Shown: in pieces, positions 1-8,672 of the stretch
How the letters are laid out: every line of letters starts with the position of its first letter
Numbering within the stretch: the first letter of the stretch is position 1
Assembly: GCA_904501885.1 (NCBI GenBank)
Contig: CAJGCP010000015.1
Coordinates: 1 to 48,705 of the forward strand
DNA from: an uncultured Acetatifactor sp.
GTDB lineage: Bacteria; Bacillota; Clostridia; Lachnospirales; Lachnospiraceae
Direction of reading: 5' to 3'
DNA length: 48,705 nt
Program-made: the position numbers and the translations under genes
Notes under the pieces: generated by a model
Seen by the model: the letters and a program-made list of their open reading frames with translations, nothing else
Told to the model about the DNA's origin: nothing
The model's database searches: none

Positions 1-1232
1 GCATTGGAACCACCGCCCACGATGTGGATGCAATCATATTCTTTTCCTGTAATTTGGGCAATTTCTTTTGCCGTTTCTGCATAACAGCGGGCAAGACTAT
101 TGTACACCACAGCCGCCACTTCCGCAATCCCCTGAGGAACTTGTTGCCCACTTTCTCTACATGCCGCCTGCACTTCTGCGGTCATATTGGTGGGTGCCAA
201 AAATCTGTCGTCATTGGCATCCACAATAGAGGAAATACTGCACTTCGATGCCATTTCGCAAATCTCTCCAAAACTTAGTTCCCCACCGATTTCTGCCTTT
301 ACGGATTGAATCATCCAAAGTCCCATAATATTTTTCAGATAACGATACCGATAATCATATCCGCCTTCGTTGGTCAGGTTGTGAGCCTCACTTTCCTTGG
401 AGCAATTAGCCTCAGGCAATTCTACCCCCATCAAAGACCAGGTACCGGAACTGATGTAAAGCGCATTGTCGCTGTCCGTGGGTACCGCAATCACTGCGGA
501 GCCGGTGTCATGGGTGGCAGGGACCACAACTTTACAGTTGTATCCCACTTCTTTCTGCACTTCCTCCGTCAGCTGGCCCAATACTGTACCCGGCGTAACA
601 ATGGTTTGGAACATCCGCTTGGGATATCCCAATAACTCTATCAATTCCCAATCCCAATCCTTTGTGGCAGGGCTGATCAACTGGCCCGTGGTGGCATTGG
701 TATATTCTGTTGCCGCTTTACCGCTGAGCAGGTAGTGGAAATAGTCCGGTATCATCAACAGTGTCTCCGCCTTTTCCAAAAATTCCGGTCTCTTCATCTT
801 CAGTGCCATCAACTGATAAATGGTGTTAAACATCTGCTTTTGAATACCGGTACGGGCATATAGATCTGATTCCGGTATGTATTTATAAACTTCCTTGTCC
901 ATATCCTTAGTGCGTCCGTCTCGGTAGCCCACGGCATTGCCCAAGCGGTTGCCCTGGGCGTCCAACAACACAAAGTCCACCCCCCAGGTATCTATCCCTA
1001 CGCTTTCAGGAATTTTGCCCAAATCTGCGCATTTTTTCATACCGATTTTGATTTGGCGGAACAATTCGTCCACATCCCAAACCTTTTCCACTCCGTCACC
1101 CTGTGGTACTTCCTTCATACCGTTGGGAAAACGATGAATTTCTTCCAATATCATCTTTCCCTTTTCCAGATGTCCTAAAATATGGCGGCCACTGGACGCT
1201 CCGATATCAATGCCTAAATAATATGTAGCCAT
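1..1232 (-). CDS. rhaB: Rhamnulokinase (FGGY family), 3' end cut by window edge
   Basis: Phosphorylates L-rhamnulose to L-rhamnulose 1-phosphate in rhamnose catabolism, in the cytoplasm. About 410 codons are visible; the family is usually about 480 residues, so roughly 70 C-terminal residues lie before base 1. The N-terminus carries the FGGY phosphate-binding motif GIDIGASSGRH, where the SSGRH form is typical of rhamnulokinase rather than xylulo- or glycerol kinase. GIDTWGVDF follows, then THDTGSAV and YISSGTWSLMG, and an adenosine-binding HIVGGGSNA at the visible end. The ATG at 1232 is preceded by GGAGGAGTG at good spacing. No other rhamnose gene (rhaA, rhaD) is visible; they may lie outside the window. 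Assignment to RhaB is fairly sure from the motifs. Confidence 0.88.
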   Translation of the reverse strand, partial: MATYYLGIDIGASSGRHILGHLEKGKMILEEIHRFPNGMKEVPQGDGVEKVWDVDELFRQIKIGMKKCADLGKIPESVGIDTWGVDFVLLDAQGNRLGNAVGYRDGRTKDMDKEVYKYIPESDLYARTGIQKQMFNTIYQLMALKMKRPEFLEKAETLLMIPDYFHYLLSGKAATEYTNATTGQLISPATKDWDWELIELLGYPKRMFQTIVTPGTVLGQLTEEVQKEVGYNCKVVVPATHDTGSAVIAVPTDSDNALYISSGTWSLMGVELPEANCSKESEAHNLTNEGGYDYRYRYLKNIMGLWMIQSVKAEIGGELSFGEICEMASKCSISSIVDANDDRFLAPTNMTAEVQAACRESGQQVPQGIAEVAAVVYNSLARCYAETAKEIAQITGKEYDCIHIVGGGSN

Positions 1233-1296
1233 AAATCTATTCTCACTCCTCCACTATGATTTCACAAAGCCTTATAATACTACGCCCTGTTTATTT

Positions 1297-1806
1297 TCAC
1301 TCCAGCACCTTTTCGCAGGCAATGCGTTCTGCACCATCCGCCAAGAAAATAATACCGCAATAGGTAAATCCATTCTTTGCCTGCATCTTCTGCATGGACA
1401 GATTGTCCCTATGCGTATCATTTTTGATGCTATACACCCCTCTGTCACGGCACATCTTCTCTATCTCCCCAATCATAAAACCGGCAACGCCCTGCCCTTT
1501 TCGCCGCTCATCCACTGCAATCCGATGAATGGCCGCATAGGGAATATCCGTAGTCAGCCACGCCCCCTTGTAAATCCTGTCATAGGTAGGCTCTCCGTCA
1601 AAAATCACTGCTACCGTGGCAACCACTTCGCCGCAATCCTCGCAAACATAACTATATCCTTTTCGAATGTCCTCTAAAAACACTGCTTCGTTTGGATATC
1701 CGTTCTGCCATTGGTCGATGCCTTGGGCTTTCATGTACCCCTGGGCCTGCCGAATGATTTCCATGATGGCCGGAATGTCTTCTACTCTTGTTTTTCTGAA
1801 TATCAC
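1297..1806 (-). CDS. GNAT-family N-acetyltransferase
   Basis: A 169-residue single-domain GNAT protein that transfers an acetyl group from acetyl-CoA to an unknown amine. The acetyl-CoA pyrophosphate-binding motif is visible at about residues 97-106 (VDERRKGQGV), after the beta-4 strand AIHRIAV; the C-terminal half contains NGFTYCGIIFL, the usual strand before the last helix. The start is GTG at 1806, with AGAGGAA about 7 bases upstream; no ATG start fits as well. It lies 64 bases upstream of rhaB and 56 bases downstream of the PfkB kinase, all on one strand, so co-transcription is possible, but no functional link is evident. The substrate cannot be named from sequence. Confidence 0.85.
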   Translation of the reverse strand: MIFRKTRVEDIPAIMEIIRQAQGYMKAQGIDQWQNGYPNEAVFLEDIRKGYSYVCEDCGEVVATVAVIFDGEPTYDRIYKGAWLTTDIPYAAIHRIAVDERRKGQGVAGFMIGEIEKMCRDRGVYSIKNDTHRDNLSMQKMQAKNGFTYCGIIFLADGAERIACEKVLE

Positions 1807-1862
1807 GATGGTTCCTCTTTATCTATCTTACTTTTTGAATTGTGCTATGCCACATCCTGCCC

Positions 1863-2792
1863 TTAAAAAGCATTCACTATCGCCCGGGGCAACAACTCTT
1901 CTATCACAGAATACTCCGCCGGCTGGGAACCGTCACACATCACATTGGCGGCTGAAGTGGCCAAGGCTAATTTCATCACATCTTCTTGCCCCATGCCCTG
2001 TGCCATACCAAAGCAAAGAGCCGCCACCATAGAATCTCCTGCGCCCACCGTACTGCCCACAGGCACCGAAATCCCCTGACCGTGATATACTCTGCCATTT
2101 TGGACAAACAACGCCCCATCGCCACCCAGCGAAATAACCACATTTGAGATGCCCTCATGATGCAGTTTCTTCCCTGCGTCTATCACCCTTTCTATGGTAT
2201 CCATGGGGCTGTCAAAGTACATCTCCAGTTCCCTGTCATTGGGCTTGATCATATAGGGTTTGGCTTTGATGCCTTCTCTCAGGGCTTCTTTGTCTGCATC
2301 CAAAATCACCCTGGCACCTTTTTCCTGGATCCGTCTGATCCAATCAGCGTAAAGATCCACCGGGGCGCCCTTCGGCAAACTGCCTGCCAACACCACATAA
2401 TCGTCCTTCTGCAGGCGGTGAAGTAATCGATGCAACAGTGCCTCTGTCTGATCGGCACTGACTGTGATGCCCGGTTCATTGATGTCCGTATTCTCGCCCT
2501 TGACGGCATCAATAATTTTTAAGTTGGTGCGGGTCTCTCCCTCTACATATAAAAAATCAGTGGCAATCCCGCTTTCTTTCAATGCCTCATCAATATATTG
2601 GCCGCTTCTTCCTGCCAAAAGCCCCATGGCCACGCTTTCGCCTCCCAAAGATGCAATCACTTTGGATACGTTGATGCCCTTCCCGCCGGGATCCTGGCGG
2701 ACCTTCAGCACCCGGTTCACCTCTCCGGTCTGAAGGTTGTCTATTTGCACGGTCTTATCAATTGCAGGATTCAGGGTTACTGTATAAATCAT
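1863..2792 (-). CDS. PfkB-family kinase, probably 1-phosphofructokinase (FruK/LacC type)
   Basis: A 309-residue ribokinase-fold kinase of the tagatose-6-phosphate kinase/1-phosphofructokinase branch. It begins MIYTVTLNPAIDKTVQ, typical of FruK and LacC. It carries the PfkB signature 1 region DPGGKGINVSK near residues 34-44 and the catalytic anion-hole signature VGAGDSMVA near 248-256, in which the Asp is the base. AGSLPKGAP is the usual middle motif. FruK makes fructose 1,6-bisphosphate from fructose 1-phosphate; LacC acts on tagatose 6-phosphate. No fructose PTS gene or FruR regulator is next to it, so the substrate is inferred from family only. The ATG at 2792 has TAGGAGA upstream. Confidence 0.82.
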   Translation of the reverse strand: MIYTVTLNPAIDKTVQIDNLQTGEVNRVLKVRQDPGGKGINVSKVIASLGGESVAMGLLAGRSGQYIDEALKESGIATDFLYVEGETRTNLKIIDAVKGENTDINEPGITVSADQTEALLHRLLHRLQKDDYVVLAGSLPKGAPVDLYADWIRRIQEKGARVILDADKEALREGIKAKPYMIKPNDRELEMYFDSPMDTIERVIDAGKKLHHEGISNVVISLGGDGALFVQNGRVYHGQGISVPVGSTVGAGDSMVAALCFGMAQGMGQEDVMKLALATSAANVMCDGSQPAEYSVIEELLPRAIVNAF

Positions 2793-2872
2793 ATTTTTCT
2801 CCTATGGACCATCCTCTCCCGGGAAGGTCGAAGCAATGCTCCTTTTTTCAATTCTTTTGCCACATACAAGGA

Positions 2873-2897
2873 TTGCCGGTCTTTGTGAGACCGGCAA
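2873..2897 (-). terminator. Perfect 10-bp hairpin between the PfkB and C39-like genes
   Basis: The arms TTGCCGGTCT and AGACCGGCAA pair perfectly around a 5-base loop. The hairpin lies about 45 bases downstream of the stop of the gene ending at 2943 and about 80 bases upstream of the PfkB start. There is no strong T-run directly after it on either strand, so it may be a weak terminator or a processing or structural element rather than a classical intrinsic terminator. Confidence 0.5.
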
Positions 2898-2942
2898 CTA
2901 TTCATCTGACATGGGGAATCCTCACCGGATTCTTTCATAATA

Positions 2943-3611
2943 TTAACACTTGATTTCCAGATATCCCAACAATTTGGACATATCATACTCTTCCAAAACA
3001 CCCAAATTGGAATCGTAGAATTTACCATCAAAATGAACCAGATAATGGCAGAAACGGCCCATCTTTTCCATCATGATACAACACTTAGGCAAAACTGCCT
3101 TCCGCCCCTCTGTATAAATAATAATATCCGAGTGGTCAATGCCGTAATAATTCAATGCAGAAATCACTCTGCCCATGGTAGCCTGCCATTCTCTGCAGTC
3201 CATCACACTGATGACCTCAGCGATGGTGACTCCTGCCAACATAGCCACACAGGCCTGCCCACACAAGCCGTCCTCGGGCTGAATAATTACGTTCATATCT
3301 TGAATTTTACGAATGGGCTTACTGAAGCTATACGGACTATTCTGGTCCATACGGATTAAGGTGTCGTCAATGTGTAACAGAATCTTATGGAGCACACCCA
3401 TCTCTACCTGTACAGCATCCTCATCCTCTATATGAATCTCATAATTTCCCTTCTCCTTAGGTAAAAGTTCACAATATATAAAACTATTATCCAGCACAAT
3501 ATCGCCCTGAATCACATCTCTTTGCTTACATACTTCCCAAATATTGAAAGGAATCTGTATCATATACCCTTTTTCTTTTTTCTCTACTTTTGATTCAAAA
3601 AAATATCTCAT
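2943..3611 (-). CDS. Unknown protein: DUF1905-like N-terminal half plus C39-peptidase-like C-terminal half
   Basis: A 222-residue protein not recognised as a named family. Residues about 3-85 resemble the small beta-barrel DUF1905 domain: a strand, IQIPFNIWEV, then GDIVLDNSFIYCELLP and a Tyr-rich strand. Residues about 105-222 resemble a papain-like/C39 fold: Gln111 and Cys117 in QPEDGLCGQACVAM match the oxyanion Gln and nucleophile Cys, His189 in FCHY (or His193) is a candidate base and Asp200 in FYDSN a candidate third residue. There is no signal peptide or membrane segment, so it should be cytoplasmic. The start has GGAGGG upstream. Its own promoter and an operator-like palindrome precede it. 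Alternatives are a catalytically inactive papain fold or a transglutaminase-like enzyme. Confidence 0.72.
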   Translation of the reverse strand: MRYFFESKVEKKEKGYMIQIPFNIWEVCKQRDVIQGDIVLDNSFIYCELLPKEKGNYEIHIEDEDAVQVEMGVLHKILLHIDDTLIRMDQNSPYSFSKPIRKIQDMNVIIQPEDGLCGQACVAMLAGVTIAEVISVMDCREWQATMGRVISALNYYGIDHSDIIIYTEGRKAVLPKCCIMMEKMGRFCHYLVHFDGKFYDSNLGVLEEYDMSKLLGYLEIKC

Positions 3612-3627
3612 ATCTTAAAACACCCTC

Positions 3628-3670
3628 CATTTGGTGCTCCCAAACGCACCAAATGTTATTGTACCAAATG
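3628..3670. promoter_or_regulatory. Operator-like palindrome plus third half-site
   Basis: The perfect inverted repeat CATTTGGTGC / GCACCAAATG (arms 3628-3637 and 3646-3655, 8-base gap) is followed by a third copy, GTACCAAATG, at 3661-3670. On the minus strand all three lie between the -10 box and the ribosome binding site of the gene starting at 3611, and the third overlaps the -10 box. The arrangement suggests binding by a repressor; as RNA the palindrome could also form a hairpin just upstream of the GGAGGG. Confidence 0.6.
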
Positions 3671-3686
3671 AACTTCCCTTTGAAAA
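3658..3686 (-). promoter_or_regulatory. Sigma-A promoter of the C39-like gene
   Basis: On the minus strand TTTTCA (3681-3686), a 17-base spacer and TACAAT (3658-3663) form a good sigma-A promoter reading into the gene at 3611. The -10 box overlaps one of the CATTTGGTRC half-sites, consistent with repression. Confidence 0.6.
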
Positions 3687-3720
3687 CCTTTTTTGCATAA
3701 GTTAAAAAACTAACAATCCT

Positions 3721-4371
3721 TTATGTTTCCTGCGCTACATAAAAAAGTTCTTCTATCTTTTCAATGCCTATTTTTCCGTTGGTCAGTTCCACCAGTTCCT
3801 TCTGCAACTGTTCCGTTTCCTCGGCGGGAACAATCAATGCCATAACCACTTTGTCCGTAAAGTCTGTAGACAAAGGGACGATTCCCTTACCCGCAAGGAA
3901 ATACTGGAGTTTGCCAATACCATTGTAATCTGTGGTCAGCTCCAGTTTCACGCCGTAGCGCATCACGCCCACCTGACAGTTGTCCAGCGCCTCCTTCAGT
4001 GCTTGGGTATATGCACGTACCAAGCCTCCGGTACCCAAGAGCACTCCCCCAAAGTATCGGATAACCACTGCCGCCACATTTTTGATACCACTTCCCGTCA
4101 AGACCTCCAACATAGGGCGTCCTGCCGTGCCGCTGGGCTCTCCATCGTCGCTACATCGGGTCAGTTCCCCCTTGCTACCTATAATAAATGCAGAGCAGTG
4201 ATGTCTTGCATCCCAGTATTTCTTTTTCATTTCATCTACAAAAGCAGTGGCCTCTTCTTCCGTCTCACATTTGCGGACAATACCGATAAAACGGGATTTT
4301 TTCTCAATATATTCCCCTTCACCGCCGGAAAGAAGCACACGATAGGAATTGCTGCTGCCGGATTGCATCAT
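3721..4371 (-). CDS. YigZ/IMPACT family protein (UPF0029)
   Basis: A 216-residue protein of the YigZ/YvyE family, homologous to the eukaryotic IMPACT translation regulator; its exact bacterial role is not settled. The N-terminal domain contains KSRFIGIV, the DARHHCSAF segment and the family signature RYFGGVLLGTGGLVRAY at about residues 104-120. The C-terminal part is the ferredoxin-like DUF1949 domain. Length matches the family (about 205-215). The start ATG at 4371 has GGGAGAG upstream. It is divergent from the penicillin-binding protein gene, with 188 bases between the two starts holding their promoters. Confidence 0.92.
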   Translation of the reverse strand: MMQSGSSNSYRVLLSGGEGEYIEKKSRFIGIVRKCETEEEATAFVDEMKKKYWDARHHCSAFIIGSKGELTRCSDDGEPSGTAGRPMLEVLTGSGIKNVAAVVIRYFGGVLLGTGGLVRAYTQALKEALDNCQVGVMRYGVKLELTTDYNGIGKLQYFLAGKGIVPLSTDFTDKVVMALIVPAEETEQLQKELVELTNGKIGIEKIEELFYVAQET

Positions 4372-4522
4372 ATCTCTCCCTTATCAACGTATCAATAACA
4401 AAAGTAAATCCCTGAGGATTCACAAAAATCATATCATAGATTCTGCCAAAAAGGAAATACTTATTCTGTGCTATTTCTTCTATAGATAAAAAAAGACTCT
4501 TTATTTACATATTTTTATTTGG

Positions 4523-4528
4523 TATAAT
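4523..4528 (+). promoter_or_regulatory. -10 box for the penicillin-binding protein operon
   Basis: A perfect TATAAT lies 32 bases upstream of the ATG at 4560. At 17 bases spacing the -35 region is only TTTATT-like, so the promoter is weak or activator dependent at that position. The ribosome binding site AAAGGA follows at the right place. Confidence 0.5.
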
Positions 4529-4559
4529 AATGATATTCTCGTGAACGAAAGGAAACGAT

Positions 4560-7244
4560 ATGAATTACAGTAAAAAAGGCCTCCGTCAGAAACAAAGAAG
4601 ACTGAGTGCAAAATCAAATAAAAACAAAAAACGTGCCAGTGTCAACTCACTGAAAATACTGTTACTGATCGGCGTAGGTGTGGCAGCATGTGTCATCGGC
4701 TTGGGACTGGGTGCGTACAAGGGTATTCTTGCCTGCACACCCCAGATCCGTCTAAGCGATGTGGTGGCTGTAGGAGAAGCCACCATCATATATGATAAGG
4801 AAGGCAATTCCATCGACCAGTATGTGAGTATGAATTCCAACCGTATCCAGATCAACGATATGGACCTGATTCCCAAGCACTTGGGACAGGCCTTCGTTGC
4901 CATCGAAGATGAGCGTTTCTATGAACACAATGGTATTGACCTGATGGGTATTATCCGTGCCGGCTGGCAATTTTTGAAGACCGGCGGCCAGGAGACCCAG
5001 GGCGGTAGTACCATCACTCAGCAGCTTCTGAAAAATACCATCTTTACAGAATGGACTTCTGAGGGTGATAACTGGATCAAAAAAATCAAACGAAAAATCC
5101 AGGAACAGTACCTGGCTTTGGAAATCTCCAAGTATTATTCTAAAGACGATGTACTACTCCGCTATATGAATGCCATCAACCTGGGACAGAATACATTGGG
5201 TGTGGAATCTGCATCTTTGCGATATTTCGGCAAATCCTGCAGTGAACTGACCCTTTCCGAAAGTGCGGTTATCGCATGTATTACCCAGAACCCTTACGGC
5301 TACAATCCCATCCGTTTCCCCGAAAAAAACGCAGAGCGCAGAGAACGTTGCCTGAAAAACATGTTGAAACAGGGCTTCATCAATCAAAGCGAATTCGACG
5401 AGGCCATGGCGGATAGCGAAGATGTGTACGAGCGCATCGGCTCCTACGACATTGATTTCCGCACCAACGAAAGCGGAACTGCCGGCTCCTATTTCTCTGA
5501 TGCGGTTTATGAGGTGGTACGTGACGATTTGATGCACGAAGCAGGATACTCTAATAACCTGGCAGAATCCTTGCTTACCTCCGGTGGTCTTCGTATTTAT
5601 TCCACCATGGACCCTACCATCCAGCGCATTGCCAATGAGGAATTTGCGAACCCGGACAATTACCCTGCAAAGGTAAAATGGTACTTAAACTATGCGCTTT
5701 CTGTATATCTTCCAGATGATACGGTAAAGAACTTCAGTAAAGAAAATATGATGTCCTGGTTCAAAAAGCACGAGGACAACACCTTCAACCTCATCTTCTC
5801 TTCCCAGGAGGAAGCACTGGAAGCAGTAGAACTCTACCGCACCACCATGATGGAAGATTTAGGTGTGGAAATAAAAGAAGACAATTATGTGGAAACCATT
5901 TCCATGACAGCACAGCCCCAGGCAGCTATGGTCATCTCTGATCAGAAAACCGGATACGTGCTTGCTATGGTGGGTGGACGCGGCGCCAAGGAAGGCAGAC
6001 GTACCTTTAACAGAGCAACCACCGCTACCCGTTCTCCCGGATCAACCTTCAAGGTGCTGGCAGCCTATGCACCGGCTTTGGACAGCAACGGTATGACCTT
6101 GGCAAATGTATTTGCCGATGCACCTTTTAATTATGAAGATGGTACTCCCGTAAACAACTGGTACGATGACGGCTATCGTGGCATTCAGAACTTCCGCCGT
6201 GGTATCGCAGACTCATTGAACATCATTGCTGTAAAGACCATCACTGTGGTAACGCCACGATTGGGATATCAATATTTGGAAGACTTCGGTTTCACCTCAT
6301 TGGTAGATAATGAAGTGAGAAATGATGGAAAACGCTATACTGATATGAAACAGCCCTTGGCTTTGGGTGGTTTGACCAACGGAGTTTCTCCTTTGGAATT
6401 GAACGCTGCGTATGCAGCCCTTGCCAACGAAGGCTACTACAATACACCGAAGTTATACACCGTGGTAACGGACGCAGACGGCAATATCATTCTGGACAGG
6501 CGGGAAGACAGAGAACGCTCTGTGGTCAAGGATACCACCGCTTATCTGTTGACAGACGCCATGGAAGATGTGGTGAAAGCCGGCGGTACCGGTACCAGAT
6601 GTAATTTCGACCCCGGTATGGGCATTGCAGGTAAAACCGGTAGTTCCTCGGATTATGTGGATGTATGGTTTGCAGGCTATACCCCCTACTACACTTGTAC
6701 CACATGGGCAGGCTATGACAACAATGTGCATATGGATACCAGCAATAACAACAAGGAAACCAGAGTTGCGCAAAATCTCTGGAGAGCAATTATGCAACGC
6801 GTTCACGAGGAATTGCCCCGCAAAACCTTTGAGCGCCCGGAGAGTATCATAGACGCCATCGTCTGTGCGCAATCCGGCAAGCTGCCCATCCCCGGCATAT
6901 GTGATGCTACCGTAAAGACAGAAATCTTTGAAGACGGCACCGTACCCGTAGATTATTGTGATGTGCATTACCAGGGTGTATTATGCAACCACGACTTATT
7001 ACCTGCCACCGACGAATGTCCCTTCAAAATAGATGCAACCATCGAGTTGCCCCTGTTTGAAGATCCGCTATTGCACGAAGGTTCTACGGTAATCACAGAA
7101 AATGAAGACGGCACACAAACCGTCTCCAAACCCAGAACCACACAGAAATGCCAGCATGATGCCGCATTTTTTGCAAGCCCTGATGTGGACGCTCTCATCA
7201 CGCAACAAAGATGGGAAATCCAGTGGCGTAACAATGCCCAATAA
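4560..7244 (+). CDS. Class A penicillin-binding protein (bifunctional glycosyltransferase/transpeptidase)
   Basis: An 894-residue membrane-anchored enzyme that polymerises lipid II and cross-links peptidoglycan on the outer face of the membrane. A basic cytoplasmic N-terminus precedes one membrane segment (about residues 32-55). The GT51 domain has the catalytic Glu116 in EDERFYEHNGID and the second motif GGSTITQQLLKN. The transpeptidase domain shows the nucleophile motif S495-T-F-K498, S552-L-N and K692-T-G. The C-terminal part after residue 760 has several Cys residues and an acidic tail. Length is within the range of PBP1a-type proteins of clostridia. It heads a plus-strand group with the small gene at 7278 and azlCD; a shared transcript is likely at least into 7278. 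Confidence 0.95.
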   Translation: MNYSKKGLRQKQRRLSAKSNKNKKRASVNSLKILLLIGVGVAACVIGLGLGAYKGILACTPQIRLSDVVAVGEATIIYDKEGNSIDQYVSMNSNRIQINDMDLIPKHLGQAFVAIEDERFYEHNGIDLMGIIRAGWQFLKTGGQETQGGSTITQQLLKNTIFTEWTSEGDNWIKKIKRKIQEQYLALEISKYYSKDDVLLRYMNAINLGQNTLGVESASLRYFGKSCSELTLSESAVIACITQNPYGYNPIRFPEKNAERRERCLKNMLKQGFINQSEFDEAMADSEDVYERIGSYDIDFRTNESGTAGSYFSDAVYEVVRDDLMHEAGYSNNLAESLLTSGGLRIYSTMDPTIQRIANEEFANPDNYPAKVKWYLNYALSVYLPDDTVKNFSKENMMSWFKKHEDNTFNLIFSSQEEALEAVELYRTTMMEDLGVEIKEDNYVETISMTAQPQAAMVISDQKTGYVLAMVGGRGAKEGRRTFNRATTATRSPGSTFKVLAAYAPALDSNGMTLANVFADAPFNYEDGTPVNNWYDDGYRGIQNFRRGIADSLNIIAVKTITVVTPRLGYQYLEDFGFTSLVDNEVRNDGKRYTDMKQPLALGGLTNGVSPLELNAAYAALANEGYYNTPKLYTVVTDADGNIILDRREDRERSVVKDTTAYLLTDAMEDVVKAGGTGTRCNFDPGMGIAGKTGSSSDYVDVWFAGYTPYYTCTTWAGYDNNVHMDTSNNNKETRVAQNLWRAIMQRVHEELPRKTFERPESIIDAIVCAQSGKLPIPGICDATVKTEIFEDGTVPVDYCDVHYQGVLCNHDLLPATDECPFKIDATIELPLFEDPLLHEGSTVITENEDGTQTVSKPRTTQKCQHDAAFFASPDVDALITQQRWEIQWRNNAQ

Positions 7245-7277
7245 TATTCAGTTCATAGAAAGGAGCGATTACAGCCA

Positions 7278-7595
7278 ATGTATTCGTTTCAGTCAAGCAA
7301 TCCCTTTTGCAACGAGATTGAACTTTGCGAAATCGGAGATATCGCATGTGTTCAAAAGATAGACAAAGCCCTAACCCAGGCATATATTTCTTATTGCTTC
7401 CAATGGCACAAAACACTGCCTTTAAAGCCTTGGTCAAAACTGCTCAGTGCAGGACCGGAAATCTGTTCTATTTGCATCAATGAAAAGGACAAAGAAATCG
7501 CAGAGTCACTGGTACGTGGCATCTGCGATGAAATGGGTTGTAAAGTAAAATTTACATATAAGAACTTAAAGAAGAAACGTGTGATTTATGAATAA
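7278..7595 (+). CDS. Small Cys-rich protein of unknown function
   Basis: A 105-residue protein I do not recognise. It has eight Cys residues spread over the chain, including an EICSIC pair near the middle and a basic C-terminal end (KNLKKKR). No signal peptide or membrane segment is seen, so it is probably cytoplasmic. It is supported as a gene by AAAGGAG at suitable spacing before the ATG, by its position 33 bases after the penicillin-binding protein stop, and by an 8-base overlap with the azlC start (ATGAATAA), which suggests translational coupling. The Cys residues do not form an obvious CxxC zinc motif except CSIC. Confidence 0.75.
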   Translation: MYSFQSSNPFCNEIELCEIGDIACVQKIDKALTQAYISYCFQWHKTLPLKPWSKLLSAGPEICSICINEKDKEIAESLVRGICDEMGCKVKFTYKNLKKKRVIYE

Positions 7596-8307
7596 CAAAA
7601 CCTCTTTTGTACAGGGATTTAAGCACGGCATCCCCATCGGTTTGGGCTATTTCGCCGTGGCTTTTTCTCTGGGCGTCGCCGCAAAGAATGCGGGGTTAAA
7701 CGCTTTCCAAGGCTTCTTAGCCAGTATATTGAACAATGCATCTGCCGGCGAATACGCCGGCTTTACTGTGATTGCCGCCAATGCAAGTTATTTTGAAATG
7801 GCAATCATCATATTGATTACCAATGCCCGATATCTGTTGATGAGTTGCGCTTTGAGCCAGCACCTGCCTCCCTCTCTTTCCTTGGGACACCGCATGCTGA
7901 TTGGGCACTTTGTAACTGACGAGATTTTCGGTATCACCATCGCCAGACCCGGCACCTTAAATCCCTACTATACCTATGGTGCCGCCATTTTTGCGAGTCC
8001 TGCCTGGGCCATTGGCACAGCACTGGGCATTATGGCAGGGAATCTCCTGCCCGGCCGTATGGTAAGCGCTTTGAGCGTGGCTTTGTTTGGTATGTTTTTG
8101 GCAGTATTCATTCCGCCCTGCAAGCACAATCCCGTCATTGCAGGATGTGTGATTCTCAGCTTCAGCTTGAGCTATTTGATGCAACAAATGGGAAAATGGT
8201 ATCCATTCTTTGCCTCTATGTCTGCAGGCACAAAAACCATCCTTCTCACAGTATTGATATCTGCCGTAGCGGCATACCTCTTCCCGGTGCCGGATACCGA
8301 AGCATAA
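7588..8307 (+). CDS. azlC: Branched-chain amino acid exporter, large subunit AzlC
   Basis: A 239-residue inner-membrane permease that with AzlD exports branched-chain amino acids and analogues. The N-terminal part has the AzlC hallmark GFKHGIPIGLGYFAVAFSLG, followed by the small-residue-rich segment LASILNNASAGEYAGF and NARYLLMSCALSQ. About seven hydrophobic segments are predicted by eye. Length is typical (about 230-240). Its start overlaps the end of the small Cys-rich gene by 8 bases. azlD follows 56 bases later with its own ribosome binding site. No Lrp-type AzlB regulator is adjacent. Confidence 0.93.
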   Translation: MNNKTSFVQGFKHGIPIGLGYFAVAFSLGVAAKNAGLNAFQGFLASILNNASAGEYAGFTVIAANASYFEMAIIILITNARYLLMSCALSQHLPPSLSLGHRMLIGHFVTDEIFGITIARPGTLNPYYTYGAAIFASPAWAIGTALGIMAGNLLPGRMVSALSVALFGMFLAVFIPPCKHNPVIAGCVILSFSLSYLMQQMGKWYPFFASMSAGTKTILLTVLISAVAAYLFPVPDTEA

Positions 8308-8363
8308 TTTGGGTTTCACAAGCCAATAGTAAATCAAAGTAATTTTAACAAAGGAAGTGTTCC

Positions 8364-8672
8364 ATGAAGAACAATATTTTTATTTACATAGCGATTATGA
8401 CTGCCGTGACCTACGGCATCCGCGTAATTCCCCTAACCTTAATCCGCAAACCAATTACCAGTAGATTCATCAAATCTTTTTTGTATTATGTGCCCTATGT
8501 GACTTTGGCAGTGATGACCTTCCCCGCCATCATGGATGCCACCCAATCTCCCATTGCAGGCCTGGTAGCTCTGATTTTGGGCATTGTGGCCGCATGGCTG
8601 GGCGCCGGTCTGTTACCGGTATCCGTGATTTGTTGTCTCACTGTATTCCTCCTGGAATGGTTTCTTGTATAG
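8364..8672 (+). CDS. azlD: Branched-chain amino acid exporter, small subunit AzlD
   Basis: A 102-residue membrane protein with about four hydrophobic segments, the partner of AzlC. The family start is recognisable: a hydrophobic helix, TYGIRVIPLTLIRKP, then FLYYVPYVTLAVMTFP. AAAGGAAG precedes the ATG. The last 35 bases overlap the 3' end of the oppositely oriented thiN gene, leaving no room for a separate terminator, so the two transcripts must overlap at their ends. Confidence 0.9.
   Translation: MKNNIFIYIAIMTAVTYGIRVIPLTLIRKPITSRFIKSFLYYVPYVTLAVMTFPAIMDATQSPIAGLVALILGIVAAWLGAGLLPVSVICCLTVFLLEWFLV

Noticed and set aside
2789..3031. 80-codon minus frame between the PfkB and C39-like genes
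   Set aside because: It overlaps the end of the C39-like gene in another frame and spans the intergenic hairpin; no binding site and no recognisable protein.
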